Shown: positions 28,985-42,063 of the stretch, one piece after another
Position numbering within the stretch: the stretch's first letter is position 1
Layout: each line of letters opens with the position of its first letter
Source: Hyaloscypha bicolor E
Lineage: Eukaryota; Ascomycota; Leotiomycetes; Helotiales; Hyaloscyphaceae
Direction of reading: 5' to 3'
DNA length: 64,000 nt
Assembly (NCBI RefSeq): GCF_002865645.1
Contig: NW_020194558.1
Location: 1,268,014 to 1,332,013, forward strand
Translations under genes and position numbers: made by a program
The notes under the pieces: generated by a model
What the model saw: the letters and a program-made list of their open reading frames with translations, nothing else
Database searches by the model: none
What the model was told of the DNA's origin: nothing

Positions 28985-30130
28985 ATAGTATTCCGATATA
29001 GCCTTAATTTAATTCTTATAAATAAGAGAAATATAATAAATAATTCTCTTTTTTTAATATTATTAGAAATATAATAGTTTTTATATATATTTATATATTA
29101 TTTCAAGAATATAAAAATATTATTTCTTTAAAACTATAGTATTTCAGGAACTTTTATAAATAATAGATTTAAATCCGGTACTAATATATATTTATTTTTA
29201 GTTATATTAATTTTAATAATTTCTTTTATAACTAATTATAAAGTTTCTATATCTGAGACTTCTATTAATAAAATTCCTAAAAATCTAATTTCCTATTTAA
29301 ATATATCTTTTAATTTAGGAACTAGGATTTAGATAAAACTAGTTAATAATAATAAATATAATTTAAATTTAAGTTTTAATATTAATAATAATAAAGTAAT
29401 AGCTTTTCTAATTTTATTTCTATTACTTATATTTTCTTTTCTATTCTATTAGCTTAATACCTATAATATCTTTTCTTAACTTTACTAAACTAAATGTATT
29501 TAATAATAATAATAAATATTATTTTACTAATTTCTCTAATTTTTCCGAATTCTTTTTTTATTTCTATTTAATATCTTTTTCTTTTTTTAAAAGCTTTTCT
29601 AGATTATTTATATAATTTCTTATTTCTAATTTCTTTTTAATTTTTAATTTTATTTCCGGTTTCTATTTACTATTTTACTTAATATTAAAAGTATTTTCTT
29701 TTTTAAATATTTTTTCCGAATTTAAAAATAAGCTTTATTATTAAAACTAAAGCTATTTCTATTTCGGTTTTTATTATAACTAATAATAATATATAAGTTA
29801 ATAATATAATTTCATTTCTATATACTAAAATCTATTTTTAATTAAAGTTTAATTTATATTATTTTAATATAATATTTTCTATTTTATTTTCTTTATTTCT
29901 TTTTTTTTTATAATTAGCCTCTATTTTTATTATTTCTATATATTATATTAGTAATTATATTTTATAGCTAATTTATATCTAAATTACTAAATATATTAGA
30001 AATCAATATAAGATATTAAAATTAATATTTATATATTTTTAATATTTTAGCCTTAGATTTAAAGTATTATAATAGCCTTTTTCTTTTTAAATTTATTAAG
30101 CTAATAATTCGCCTTATAGAAATCCTTTAA
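28985..30130. repeat. 1.1-kb segment repeated at 60021-61075
   Basis: This segment and 60021-61075 run parallel for about 1.1 kb in the same orientation, with shared blocks such as AGATTTAAATCCGGTACTAA and TATTTCAGGA. One indel near 29330-29410 is missing in the other copy. In both places it abuts a Gypsy A LTR. It is presumably coding DNA of another retroelement, but RIP has erased enough that I cannot name the protein. Confidence 0.65.
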
Positions 30131-30189
30131 AACTTTATAAAAATATTACCTTAATTATAAAATTTTAATCTCCTTATATTATTTATTAT

Positions 30190-30480
30190 AAAATATATAA
30201 AAAGAAAACTATAATAAAATAAAAATTTATATAAAATATACTAAAATATAATATATAATTTAATAATAAAATAATAAAATTAAAGATATAAATAGTAAAA
30301 TATAAATAATATATAATATATAAAAGCTTAATTAATTAAATATAAAAGAGAAATTAATTATTTAGAATTATAAAAAAGCTAATTTTCTTATATAATTTCT
30401 ATAAGTTATATATAAAAGGCCCTAGCTTTTATTATATAATTAAAATATTAAAATTAATAAAATATAGCTTATTATATTAT
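30190..30480 (-). repeat. LTR-like repeat C, copy 2
   Basis: Same family and orientation as 11140-11400, opposite to 59005-59260. It starts with the AAAACTATAATAAAATAAAA block that is also seen near 59966, and ends with the GCTTTTATTATATAA block. Confidence 0.5.
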
Positions 30481-30618
30481 ATTAGCCTATTATAAAAGTT
30501 TAAAATTAATAACTTAAACCCGAAATATATTATAAATAATATTTCTGAAATTCTTATTATTATTTATATTATATAAAACTATTATTTAATTCCCTAAAAC
30601 TAGAAAGCTTTAATATAT

Positions 30619-33600
30619 CTAGTATAATAGCTAATATAAAAATATAATTTACTAAGAATAGAATATTAGAAACAGATATAAAATAAAGTTAAGCCGGAAT
30701 TATTTAGGTAAAATAATATTAAAGATTAAGATATTCTTTGAATTTTAAGCCTTTAATTATTATATTAATTCCGCTATTATATAATACTAAACTTACTTAA
30801 TTTAATCTATAAAGGCAATATAATATTACTAATAAAGAACCCGTATTTGTTTTTAGAAAGCGAAAATAGAATACTATTTTTAATATTTAATAACTTTTTT
30901 AAATTATAAAGAATTAGAAAGCTTAGCTAGAAATATAATATCTTTTATAACTTAGGAGTCTGGCCCTTAATTAAAGCAGATAATACTTTCCTTTTAATAA
31001 TTAGTTTTTTACTAATATAGAAGAAAAAAATACTATTTTCTATAATTTAATTAATCTTAGAGTTTGGCCTTTAACTAAAGTAAATAATATTTCCTTAATA
31101 CTAATAAAAGTAAAAGAATTAGCTTTTTTTTTTAATATAAGAAGAATTAATTATAGTTTATTAATTTAAAATAAGAAAAAATAATAGTTAGTTTTAGTTT
31201 ACTAATTTAAAACTAAATAAGATAATAATTAATTATAGTTTATTAATATTAAATAAAAAGAACTTATTTAATATTTATTTCTATAGCTAATATCTTTTCT
31301 GAAACTATTATAAATAGCCCGGAACCAAGTACTACTACTATAAATATATTAGATAAGAGGCCCTAATATAATAAAATAAAGAAATCGGGCTTTAATATTA
31401 TAAATCTATACTATTAGAAAAGTTATTATAATACTATTTTAGAAGAAGATATTAAGGAATAACTAGCCGATTTAGAACTTAAAATTAGTATAAATATTCC
31501 AAAAATAGATAAGGCCTAGTAGAAATTACTAGTATAAGATAATTTTATTAATAAATACTACCTTATAGCTAATAAATAAATAAAGTACTATTAGAAATTC
31601 CATTTATATATTAATTAATTTATTAAGAAAATTAATAAGCTAGAAGTAATTACTAGTTAATTTTATATAAGGAAAAGACTAGTATAAGAAGAAGCTATAA
31701 AATAAAAATCTAAATAGGCAGATATCTAGAAATACTATAGGTTTCTATTAGAAAAACTATATAGGAACTAATACTAAGACTTTTTTCTGCTTTTAGTTTA
31801 TAGTAATTAACTATAGCTTATTAGAATTAAGAATTCTACTCTATTTATAAGTAAAGATAATTATTAGATTAATAATTAGATATTTAATATAAGAAATAAA
31901 TTAATATAGAATTCTTTTGAATTTAATAGCAAATTACTAAAAATTACTTATATAGTATAATTAATTACCAGAAATACCCATAATTTTATTTATAATTAAA
32001 TAGAATCTAAATTAGTTAAATAAATCTCGATTATTAAATAAATCTTTAAAATCTTCTAGTAAGCTTATAGTAAAAATAAAGAAATATACCGGTATTTTAG
32101 ATAAAGAAATAAGCTATTTCTAGTATTCTAAATAGAGTTTATTTATTTAATAATAAAACTAGAGAAATTACTAGATAATTAATATAATAATTTAAAAAAT
32201 AAAATAAATCTCGAGCTATTTAAGAGCTTAAATAATAAGAAGTTTAATTTACTTAAAAGTTTTACTAAATAATATATAAAATAAGAAAATAGGCTTCTTT
32301 TAATTAAAAACTAATAGTTTTAGAAGAAATAACTAATAGAAATTATTTATTATTAAATATTATCCCGGGCTAGAAAGTCTATTAGAAACTAAAAAGCTAT
32401 TATAATTCTATATTTAGTAAATTAATTATAATAGCCAGTATTTTTATAATTAAAAAAAGCTATTTACTAAAAATTTAAGAAAGAATTAAACTAGCTCGAG
32501 AGTTTCTATTATTATATCTATAAAAAGCCTGGATATATAAATAGAGCCTATTTTAATACTAATAAAATTATATTTATTAAAGAGAATTATTTAGAAAAAA
32601 CCAATAATTTAAAAGCAAATAATAAGAATACCGACTTTTATTTATTATCTAATAAGAAATATAATATTAGTAAATCGGGAAAAGCCTAGTTTTAAGTATA
32701 AAAATAGCTTTTTTAGAATAAGAATTTTATTAAGAACCTATAGATCTTATTTAATTAATTAGTAGAAACTAGTTTTTTATTAAATATAAAATATATTAGA
32801 AAAATAAAACTATAACCTTTTAATATTTAATAAATATTAAAGCAAATATATATATTTTAATTAATTAAAAGTATATTTGCCTTCTAATAAAAGTATTATA
32901 AATATTTTTATATAAACTTAAAATCTCTATTTTTATAAGATTTTAATAAATAATCTAGTAAAGCCATTTAATATATAGTTATAGTAAATCTAAATATTAA
33001 TTAGTATTTTTAAACTCGATAATATTTATTTATTACTAATCTCGGCTCTTATAATATAATTTTAGAAAGAAAATAGCTTATAAAATATAATATTTTATTA
33101 AACTATTAATAGAACTAGCTTTACTAGCTAAAAGATTATAGAATAAATTAGCTAAATCTTATTTAGAAGATTTAATATTTTAATAAAAAGTATTAAAAAA
33201 AATAGGTATCTAGAAAGTATTCTAACTAGAATTCTAAAAGAAACTAGTAAAATAAAACCAGAAAAAAAGGTTTTATTTTTTATTTTTTTATAAAATCTTT
33301 TTATTAAGAAAATTAAATATTAGATAAGAAAAAAAGAACTAGATTTTAATATTCTCGAAATAGATAAATTACCGAACTATTTCTCTTATTTTTTTAGAAT
33401 AGCTGCTTTCTAATTAAGTACTAGAGATCTTAATAATTTAGTTAAATTAGTTATTATTAATGAAATTAATTATATATTTAAGAAATAAAATTATAAACTA
33501 AAAAGATATTTATTATTACCTATAGTAATTAAATAACTAATATTATAATTTACCGAATATTATATTTAAATTAGTAATTTTATATACTTTCTAAATATAA

Positions 33601-36600
33601 ATAAATTAGATACTTTTAGTAATATTTCATCTTTTAATCTTAAAGAATTTCAAGAACTCCGGATATTTTTTCCTATATAGTTATATAATATAGCTAGGAC
33701 ATTTTCTAAGAAAATAATAAATATAGTTTTATAGTTTTAATTCTTTAACTATAAGCTCTATTTTAATAAATTAGATTCCTTAATAAAAATAGCCTATTTC
33801 TATAAAATAAGCTCTTATAAACTCGAAAAAATAAAAGAATATTTTATTAAAAACCTATAAAAGAGCTTTATGAAATTATTTAATTCTTTCTTTTTATTAT
33901 TCTTTTTATTTATTAAAAAGAAAAATAGTAGTTTATAATTTTATATTAATTATTATTAAGATATTTAACTAATTAGCTAAATTATTAGTATTTATTAAAT
34001 TAAATATTTAATATATTTTTAATTAAATCTATATTAAACCAGCTTTTAGAATAAGATATAAATTCTTTAAATTAGTAATTCTATTATTTGAATTCTATAA
34101 TAGTTCTATAACTTTTTAATAATATATTAATACTATTTTAATAAATTATTTAAATAACTTTTATTTAGCCTATATTAATAATATATTTATTTTCTTTAAG
34201 AATAAAAAGAAATATAAATAATATATTAGAATAGTCTTATAAAAGCTTTAGGATACCGGATTATAAATTAATATTCGTAAATATAAATTTAAAGTTTTTA
34301 AAATAATATTCTTGAAATTTATTATTTCGAATTAAAATATAAATAAATTCTACTAAAACCTTTATTATTCGAAACTAGTATTAATTTATAAAAAAAAATA
34401 TAATTATTTTTAGGCTTTTATAATTTCTATTATAGGTTTATTTAAGCCTACAAATATATTTCTCGTTTCTTAAACCATTTAACTAAAAAGAATACTTTAT
34501 TAAAGTTTATATTTAATAAATTCAGCTAAATCCTTTTAATTAGCTTAAGAAGTTATTTTTCTCTATTTTAATACTTTTTTATTTCAAATATAACCGGGAA
34601 ACCTATCTAGAAACTAATTATTTAAATTTAATTATTATAGATATATTTTATTAAAAAAGCCCAGAAAACGAATAATAATATCTAGTTATATTTTATTTTA
34701 AAGCTTTTTAAGGAACTAAAAGCTATTATAAAATTTATAATAAGGAACTTTTTATTATTATTTAAGGATTCTAGAAATAATAAATAGAACTAATTAGCTT
34801 ATTTAATTTTCTAATTATTATAACTATAAAGCTCTTAAATATTTTAATATTAAAAGACTTTTAAATAATAATAAATCTAATAAATAAGGTTTCTATTATA
34901 ATTTTATTACTAAATTATTTATTAGCTAAGTAAAGATTATACTATTACTAATATCTTATTCCGAAAAAAACAAACTTATACTAATTTAGAAATAGGCTAA
35001 AGAAGCTAAAAAGAACTAGATTAATTATTTTACTAGATCTAATTCTTACTTTTATTAAGGCAAAAGATACTATTTTTATTTCTATTAAAATAGAAAAAAT
35101 AAATAAGCTATTAGTTATAATTAAAGTTCTATAAACTAATTAAACGAATCCGGCTCTTAAGAATAAATAAAGAAAAGCCCGGGAAAATACGAATTTATAG
35201 GAAATATTAAATAGCTATTTATTTTATAATAAAAGACTTATTATATTAAATAGATATAATAATCTATAAACTAGGCTCTTATAATAAATCTATAATATAA
35301 TAATTATTATTTATTCCAGTTAAAATAAAACAAAAATTCTAGTTTAAAATTTTTATTAATAGCCTATTTTTTTTAGTAAATATTAATTGTTTTATAATAA
35401 ACTACTATAAATATTAAAAGTTTTATAAGCCGAGAAATAAAATACCAGGCCTATTATATCTCTTATTAGTTCCGCTAAGAATATAGAATAATTTATTTAT
35501 AAACTTCTATATTTCTAATTCTATAAATAAAAAATATAATAATATATTTATTATAGCTAATTAATTATTTAAATAATATATTAGTTTACTAATAATTAAA
35601 AAATACTATAGCTAGAACTATTACTAGCCTATTTTACTATTATATTTAGTAATTTCGAAGTTCTTTTTTATTATTACTAGTAACTAAAAACTCTAGTTTA
35701 TTTCGAACTTTATAAATAAATTATTAAGATTAACTAGAACTAAGCTAAAGCTCTCGATTATAGAATATATTTAAACTAATAGATAAATAGAAATTATTAA
35801 CTAGATTATTAATACTCGATTTTGCCTTTTTATTAATTACTTTTAAAATAACTAAATAAATTTATTTCCGGTATTTAATATTATAGATATTGTCTGCCTA
35901 TATAAATTAATTAGTTTATTTCCCTTAATAATTAATTACGGATATAAATTCAGGCTAAATTTTAATTAGATACTACTAATAATAGCATTTAAAATATTAA
36001 GAAAGAAATTTAATTAGAAAGAAATATAATAGTAAACTAAAAGAATTAATTATATCCGAGAATATATAGCAGTAGCTTAGAAATATTAAGCTAAATAAAC
36101 TAGTAAAAACTAGTAAAAACCGAATTTCGATTTAGGAAATATAATTTATATAATTAAAAAAAAATATAAAAAACAAATTATTTATTTAATAAATTAGATT
36201 ACTTCTTTATTAGATCTTTTAAAATTAATAAAATAGTAAGCTATTTATATTAATTAAATCTTTTTTTATTTTATAGGATTTGGCTAATTTTCTATATAAA
36301 TAGATTTTATAAGAATTCTATTAATTTATTATTTAGCCAAATTAATAAAAAGCCTAGTTTTATTAAAATTAATAATAAACTCGAATAGGAAATCGAGAAG
36401 ATTTTCTTTTCCAAGATATTTTATAATAAGCTTTATTATAAAATTAAATAGAAGAAATAAAATATAAATAATAAATAATATTCTATATTAAATTTTAAGA
36501 ATTTAATATTTGAATTATATAAATTCTATAAATAAAACCCTAGTAAAATAGAATCTTCTATTTGGCTAAATAAATAAATTTAATATATTAAAAAAAAATA

Positions 36601-37203
36601 AGTTTAATAAAAACTATTTAAATAATAATAAACCTCAATAATAAGGCTTCTATAATTAGAGAAAGAGCAAAAAAACCTAGATATTTCCCGGATTTTTTTT
36701 AAATTCTAATATATTTTCTTTTCTAGAAATCTGAGTAATATATCTTTCTTTACTATATTATATTATATTTTACTATTTAGGCAAATTACCTAAAAAAGTA
36801 AATTCTTAAAGCTAAGTTAAAAATAAATACTTTTTTATATTAGTTTAAAATATTATTAAAAATCGAGGGAAATCTTTCCAATTACTTTAACTTTTATAAT
36901 CTTAATTATTTATACTACTATTATTATTTTAATAGAACTATTAATAAAAATAGAACAGATAAGAACTTTAGTAATATATTATTTATAGCCAGATTAAATA
37001 AGGCTATTTACTAAATTTAAGATAACTTAAATAATAGTAGTAATATTTTAAGTTTAATAGCTATAATTATTTATAATATAACTACTAGCCAAACTACTTT
37101 TATAAATAAAAATAGTAATTCCCTTATTTAAAAATAAGTTAATATATAAAATATAGCTTATATTACTTTTGAAAATATACCTGAAATTATTATAAAAGCT
37201 ATT

Positions 37204-37248
<45 letters not shown>

Positions 37249-38202
37249 GCTAAATTAATATTAAAATATCTATTATAACTAAGAAATATATAATACCAAA
37301 TAGTAATTATTATATAAAGTATTAGTCTGAGACTAAAAGCTAATAAAAGATTCTAAAAGCCGAAATAAAGAACTAATATTTTATAAATATTAATGAATTA
37401 ATATATAATACTATTAAATAAATCGGAAAACTCTTTAGAAGTTCTTATAAAATAAAAATCTTAAAGCTTAAGGCCCGTGAGTTTAATAATAAAATAGCTA
37501 AAGTAGCTGGCTTTAATATATAAGTTACTAAAATAATTAATTAATTTAAAAATATATATATTAAACTCGAGAAGGCCCAAAAATTAATTAAATAGCTTAG
37601 AAATAGCTTAACTAAGCCAGATATTACTATCCCAAATAAGAAAAAGAATAAATAAGCTATTATATTAAAGTTTACCTTAATAAATAGACTTGATTTACTA
37701 TTTCTATTTAAAGACTACCTAATAATAATAGTTCTAATATTAGCTATAACTTATATAATATTTCTAGACTATATTATTAATATAAATATAAATATAATAC
37801 AAGTAATAAATAAAAAGAACTAGCTGGAATATACTAGAAACTAGATTATTTTAGTGAAATTAAGACTATATTTTAATTATAAATAAGCTGCCGGAATTAA
37901 ATAAAATGAAATTAATAGTTATTATTTTCTTTTTTCTAATATAGCTAAATAATTTTTTAAATAAGAGTATTTAGATTTTTCTTTAGGAAAGAGTAATATA
38001 ATAGCTAGTATAAGGGCATAATTTATCAAGAATAGAATATTAGAAACAGGTATAAAATAAAGGTAAGCCGGAATTACTTAGGTGAAATAATACTAAAAAT
38101 CGAGATATTTTTTAAATTTTATTTTATAGCTTAATATTTTCTAATATATAAGATTTTTCAAACTTTAAGCTTTTAACTATTATATTAATTCCGCTATTAT
38201 AT
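30619..38202 (+). mobile_element. Gypsy-type LTR retrotransposon B, RIP-inactivated
   Basis: Direct repeats at about 30619-30783 and 37992-38202 share the ordered blocks GAATAGAATATTAGAAACAG, AAGCCGGAATTA and TTAATTCCGCTATTATAT and are taken as LTRs; the right copy has about 45 extra bases. Between them on the plus strand an RT region is readable near 33890-34260: FFLFIKKKNSSL (family: K-K-D-G-S), a F.LSNS-type block, then YINNIFIFFKNKKK, where the family has a Y-x-D-D box. Later segments contain integrase-like pieces, too degraded to place exactly. Stops are dense. The element is about 7.6 kb and unrelated at LTR level to element A. Confidence 0.7.
37204..37249. repeat. (AAT)n microsatellite
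   Basis: About 15 uninterrupted AAT units inside the 3' part of Gypsy B. Confidence 0.9.
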
Positions 38203-38882
38203 TTAGTAATTAGGAAAATATTTATTTTTCTAAAATATTAAATAGAGATTTATTAAAAGAAACCTATAATAAAATAGAAATATTAATAGAATAAATAAAG
38301 GCTCTAGAAAATAGACTTTTTTAAACTTATAAAATTTCGGAATTTTTAAAGAATTTACTAACGTTTTTTTAGAATATTTTTATTATCTTTTATTTAATAA
38401 ATTTTAATTAGAATATCTTCTATAAATAATATATAATTATTAGATTATTTAATAGAAACTCTTATTCCGAAAATAAATTTAATAAGATTTATACTAATAT
38501 TATAGCTATATAAAAAATATAAAATATAAAATATATTAGATTTATAAAATAAGAATATATTTAATAGAAGTTTAAGAAATATTTTAGTTTTTATAAGAAT
38601 AAAAAGATAATTATAATAAAGAAAATATAAGAAATTATTTATTAGTATAAAAAATATAAGAGAATTATTTTTATATAAGATAAGTATTTTAATTAGTATA
38701 TATATATATATATTTTCTGAAAATTTTAAAGATTCTAATATAATATATTATAATTTTATAAATTATAAAGTAATTGAGAATTATATAAAAATAATAAACT
38801 AATAGAAATTAAAAAAGCTAAAAATACTTTTAATAAAAATAAAATCTTCGAAAATAAAGCCAGAATATAATATAAAAAATAT

Positions 38883-38931
38883 AAAAAAATATAGTTTTAT
38901 TTAAAATTATATTTTAAAACTATATTTTTTT
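38883..38931. repeat. AT-only hairpin
   Basis: Perfect 17-bp arms (38883-38899 and 38915-38931) around a 15-base AT loop. Such structures are frequent by chance in this composition, though 17 perfect pairs is long. Confidence 0.5.
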
Positions 38932-39479
38932 AATTTCCTATTTATTTATATTTTTTCTACTATAATTTTATATAGGCCCTATTATTATAAAAAGAAAATT
39001 TATAATAAGAAAACTATAGTTCTAAAATATATTAAAAGAATAAAAATAAAGTAATTATTTATTTAACTAAAGAAAGAAATTAATAGATATATTTTACTTA
39101 AAGTATTATATATATAAATCCGTTTTTTTTTCTCGGCCGCCTATAATAGCTAATTTTTAATAATATTAAATAGAAGCTATAAATTAAAATTATTATTAGC
39201 TTCTGCTTTTTTAGAATCTAAAGTTCTTTTATTTTTATAATTACTTCTACTAAAGTTATAGCTATATAATAAGGGGGTAAATTAGAGAAATATAGTATTT
39301 GCTTTAGGGCTTACTTAATATCCTAAAGCCCCTGCCCTTAAACTACTATTTACTAATATAATATATATACGAAAAAATAGCACTTTTTGGCTGCCCCTAT
39401 AGACCGTTTTGACTAATTTTTGATTCTAGAATCGTAAAACCGTATATACACTTTTAGAATCTCAAATTTTTAGGCCCGT

Positions 39480-39600
39480 ATAATAATTTTTGGGGTAGGT
39501 ACGGGGTGCGGGGCGGGAGGGGTGATTGCGCGGGCGGCCGGTTTGGTGAGGGCGCAGGGGGTGGGGGGCTAGGGCGGGAAGGGGCTTAGCACGAATGGGA
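39480..39600 (+). other. G-rich block at the edge of the gene island
   Basis: About 100 bases of plus strand with many G runs of three to six, from GGGGTAGGTACGGGG to GGGGCTTAGCACG. It has strong potential for G-quadruplexes. It follows directly on AT-rich DNA and precedes the first HET gene by less than 120 bases, so it lies where that gene's promoter should be. Confidence 0.7.
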
Positions 39601-42052
39601 TGGGACCGTATTTTCTTGGGGGTTCAGGCTTAATTCGCAATGCCACTTCGACTCCTCCCATTTATAATTCACGATGCCACTCCAGAAGGCTACTCCTCAA
39701 CAACATGCAGTCCACATTTCGCAAGGTTGTGCGAGAGAGAAGAAATAAACTGGTCGAAGTCTCGACATTATGCGCGGAGAAAGTCTACCTTGAACTTCGA
39801 GTTCCCAAAGAAGCTTACTCGATTCACGAAGTCGTCTTCAGGACCCTATCTCACGATCAGGGTATGTGACTCCATGTCGAACATAAGCCAACCCACTGAG
39901 TCCTTTAGGTTATAGCGGTGAACCTCAGTACTATGGAACATACAAAAACTCTTTCACCTGGTTTGTCGCCTCTGTCGCTACTCCCGGTGGTCAAGAACGA
40001 TTACCCAGGAAAGTCCTACATCACAACGTCCACGCCGATGCAACTTTCAGATCGCATGAATTGTGTTGGAGAGCAGACGATCAAGATCAAGTGATTGCAG
40101 AATGGATCAACGCTATTCAAGGAGGAGACGCAATTCAGATTATCCCAGTCGCACAATATCCAGCTTGGATCAACTTTGTTCAAGAGGCGGAGATTGAGAT
40201 TCATTACATCTTGGCCCCCCAAAATGCTTCAACTTTCGGTCCTCCAGCTGTGGTTTCAGATGCTACAGGGCACCAGCTCTACCGAAGTCTCGACACAGAA
40301 ATTGACGAAGTACGGCTCATACGCTTGAATCCCGGCCCGTTCGAAGATCCGATATCATGTTCAATAACATATACGTCCCTAAAAAGATGCACAGACTCGG
40401 CCTACGAGGCTCTATCTTATTGCTGGGGAGACCATAGGCAAAGAAAAGACATCAAAGTTACTGTCACTGATCTGAAAGGCCACTCAGAGTTCATCATGTC
40501 CATCACCCTATCTCTGTACTCGGCACTGCAGAAACTTCGACCACAGAATGGGGTCGCCAGGGTACTTTGGGCTGATTCAATTTGCATCAACCAAAATGAC
40601 CTCGATGAGAGATCGTCTCAAGTCTCTCTGATGTGTGATGTCTATCGCAAGGCACAAGGGGTCGTCGTTTGGCTGGGACAAGGTACAGAGCTCATGCATA
40701 AATCCATTATGACTTTGACTACTATCAAGAATCGGTACAAGCCAGACGAGTCCATGGATCTGCCAGCAACCCAATTGTCTCGTCTCCATGACCCATTGAT
40801 GGAAACTGTTAATGGCGAAAAGCATCCTGGCATGTACGACTTTGTTGATGACTGGACATTGTTCGAATCGCCATGGTTCAGTCGCACCTGGGTCGTTCAA
40901 GAAGCTTTCAATGCACGAGAAACAACCTTTTATTGTGGGGACAATACACTCAATCTGGCAACGATGCTGCGAGTCAATAAATGCATCTCATCACTTAAGG
41001 GTCTAAAGGTAAACTCTTCTCACAAGGCTATGATGCCTCCAATCTATGACGATCTCTTCCATGCTAAATTTGCGACTGGTAACTCACAGTCCATGCAGAA
41101 CGGGATTCTCGAAGTCCTCATCAAAGGACTTGATCTGGATGCTACAGACCCTCGCGACAAGATCTTCGCAATGCTGCAATTTGGAAAAGAGACCCAGAAT
41201 CCGGAATTGCTGCCGCTTGAGCTTGTGCCTGATTACCGCAGGTCGGTTTCGGAAGTGTTTTCAAGTTTCACAAAATGGTGGATTGTGAAGCATGAGTCTC
41301 TGAGAATTCTCTCTGCAATTCATGCATTGGACGGGAGAGCATGGCAGGCAAACAAGTGGGAGACAACTCCCAAATACGATGCAGATCAGCCGACGTGGTC
41401 TTGGTGGTTCCGTGGACGGAGCAATTGGACTATTGGAATCCTCGGCCTCAAAACAGATAACTCGTACCGCGCTTCTGCAGACACCAAACCGAATATTTCC
41501 TTGATTTCTGAAGGTGAACAGATGTCAATTCTCGCTTTGGCTGGGATCAAGATCGATTTCATCGAAAGTTTAATCCCTTATCCATATTTCAGCCCACCGC
41601 AAAATCTTGAGAGCCTTCACCGGGCATACGTTGGTATCTTTGATCCCCTGAATCTTACCGGAAAGTGGCAACACCAACTGGCGCCAGAAAACATGGACGC
41701 CTACGTCTTCTTGGACGACACTGCGAAGATGAGGGCTCACTACGCTGCACATCAAGACTTTTCAATCAAGACTAATGCGGTAGAGTGTAACGACTCCTCT
41801 TTCTTCAGCACACGAGGAGGTTTGGTTGGACTTTGCCCACCTTCGGCTCGGGTTGGTGATATACTTGTCGTTCTCTATGGAGGTCCAGTTCCTTACGTTC
41901 TTCGAGAATTACCAGGTCCACATCGTGCTACTCACCAACCCGCCAAAAGGTACGAGTTTATTGGGGAATGCTACCTGGAATCGTATATGGATGGTCGTGG
42001 TATCAAGGATAATGAACGAGGAGTCGAGACTGAAATATTTTCTTTGATCTGA
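39600..42052 (+). CDS. HET-domain protein 1 (heterokaryon incompatibility)
   Basis: Two exons. The intron 39862-39908 (GTATGT...TTTAG, 47 bp) joins a G from the first exon to GT of the second, and the frame then stays open to TGA at 42050-42052. Starting at ATG 39600 gives 801 aa; the ATG at 39705 gives 766 aa and looks more natural. Residues below use the shorter form. Residues about 30-145 form a domain seen in fungal hypothetical proteins (HDQGYSG, TYKNSFTWF, CWRADD, AQYPAWINFV). The HET domain follows with its three signature blocks: YEALSYCWGDH (about 218-228), LWADSICINQND (about 272-283) and WFSRTWVVQEA (about 374-385). HET proteins trigger incompatibility cell death when non-self nuclei meet; the effector function is known for the family and inferred here. 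No lesion is seen. The start codon is the uncertain part. Confidence 0.9.
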
Positions 42053-42063
42053 TTGTCTTATGA

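Larger units (their letters stand above)
3171..39300. other. 36-kb AT-rich, RIP-mutated block without a credible gene
   Basis: The block is overwhelmingly A+T. The few remaining C and G bases sit mostly in CT/AG, CC/GG or CG contexts, while CA and TG are nearly absent: whole 60-base lines, such as 4321-4380, lack both. That is the signature of CpA-to-TpA change on both strands (RIP, known from ascomycetes). Stops occur in all frames. The longest frame with an ATG is 72 codons (23226-23444), inside a dead retroelement, and I do not call it a gene. Stretches 3171-7050, 7290-11130 and 11400-22190 hold only degraded repeat DNA I could not classify, apart from the sites listed separately. Confidence 0.85.
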
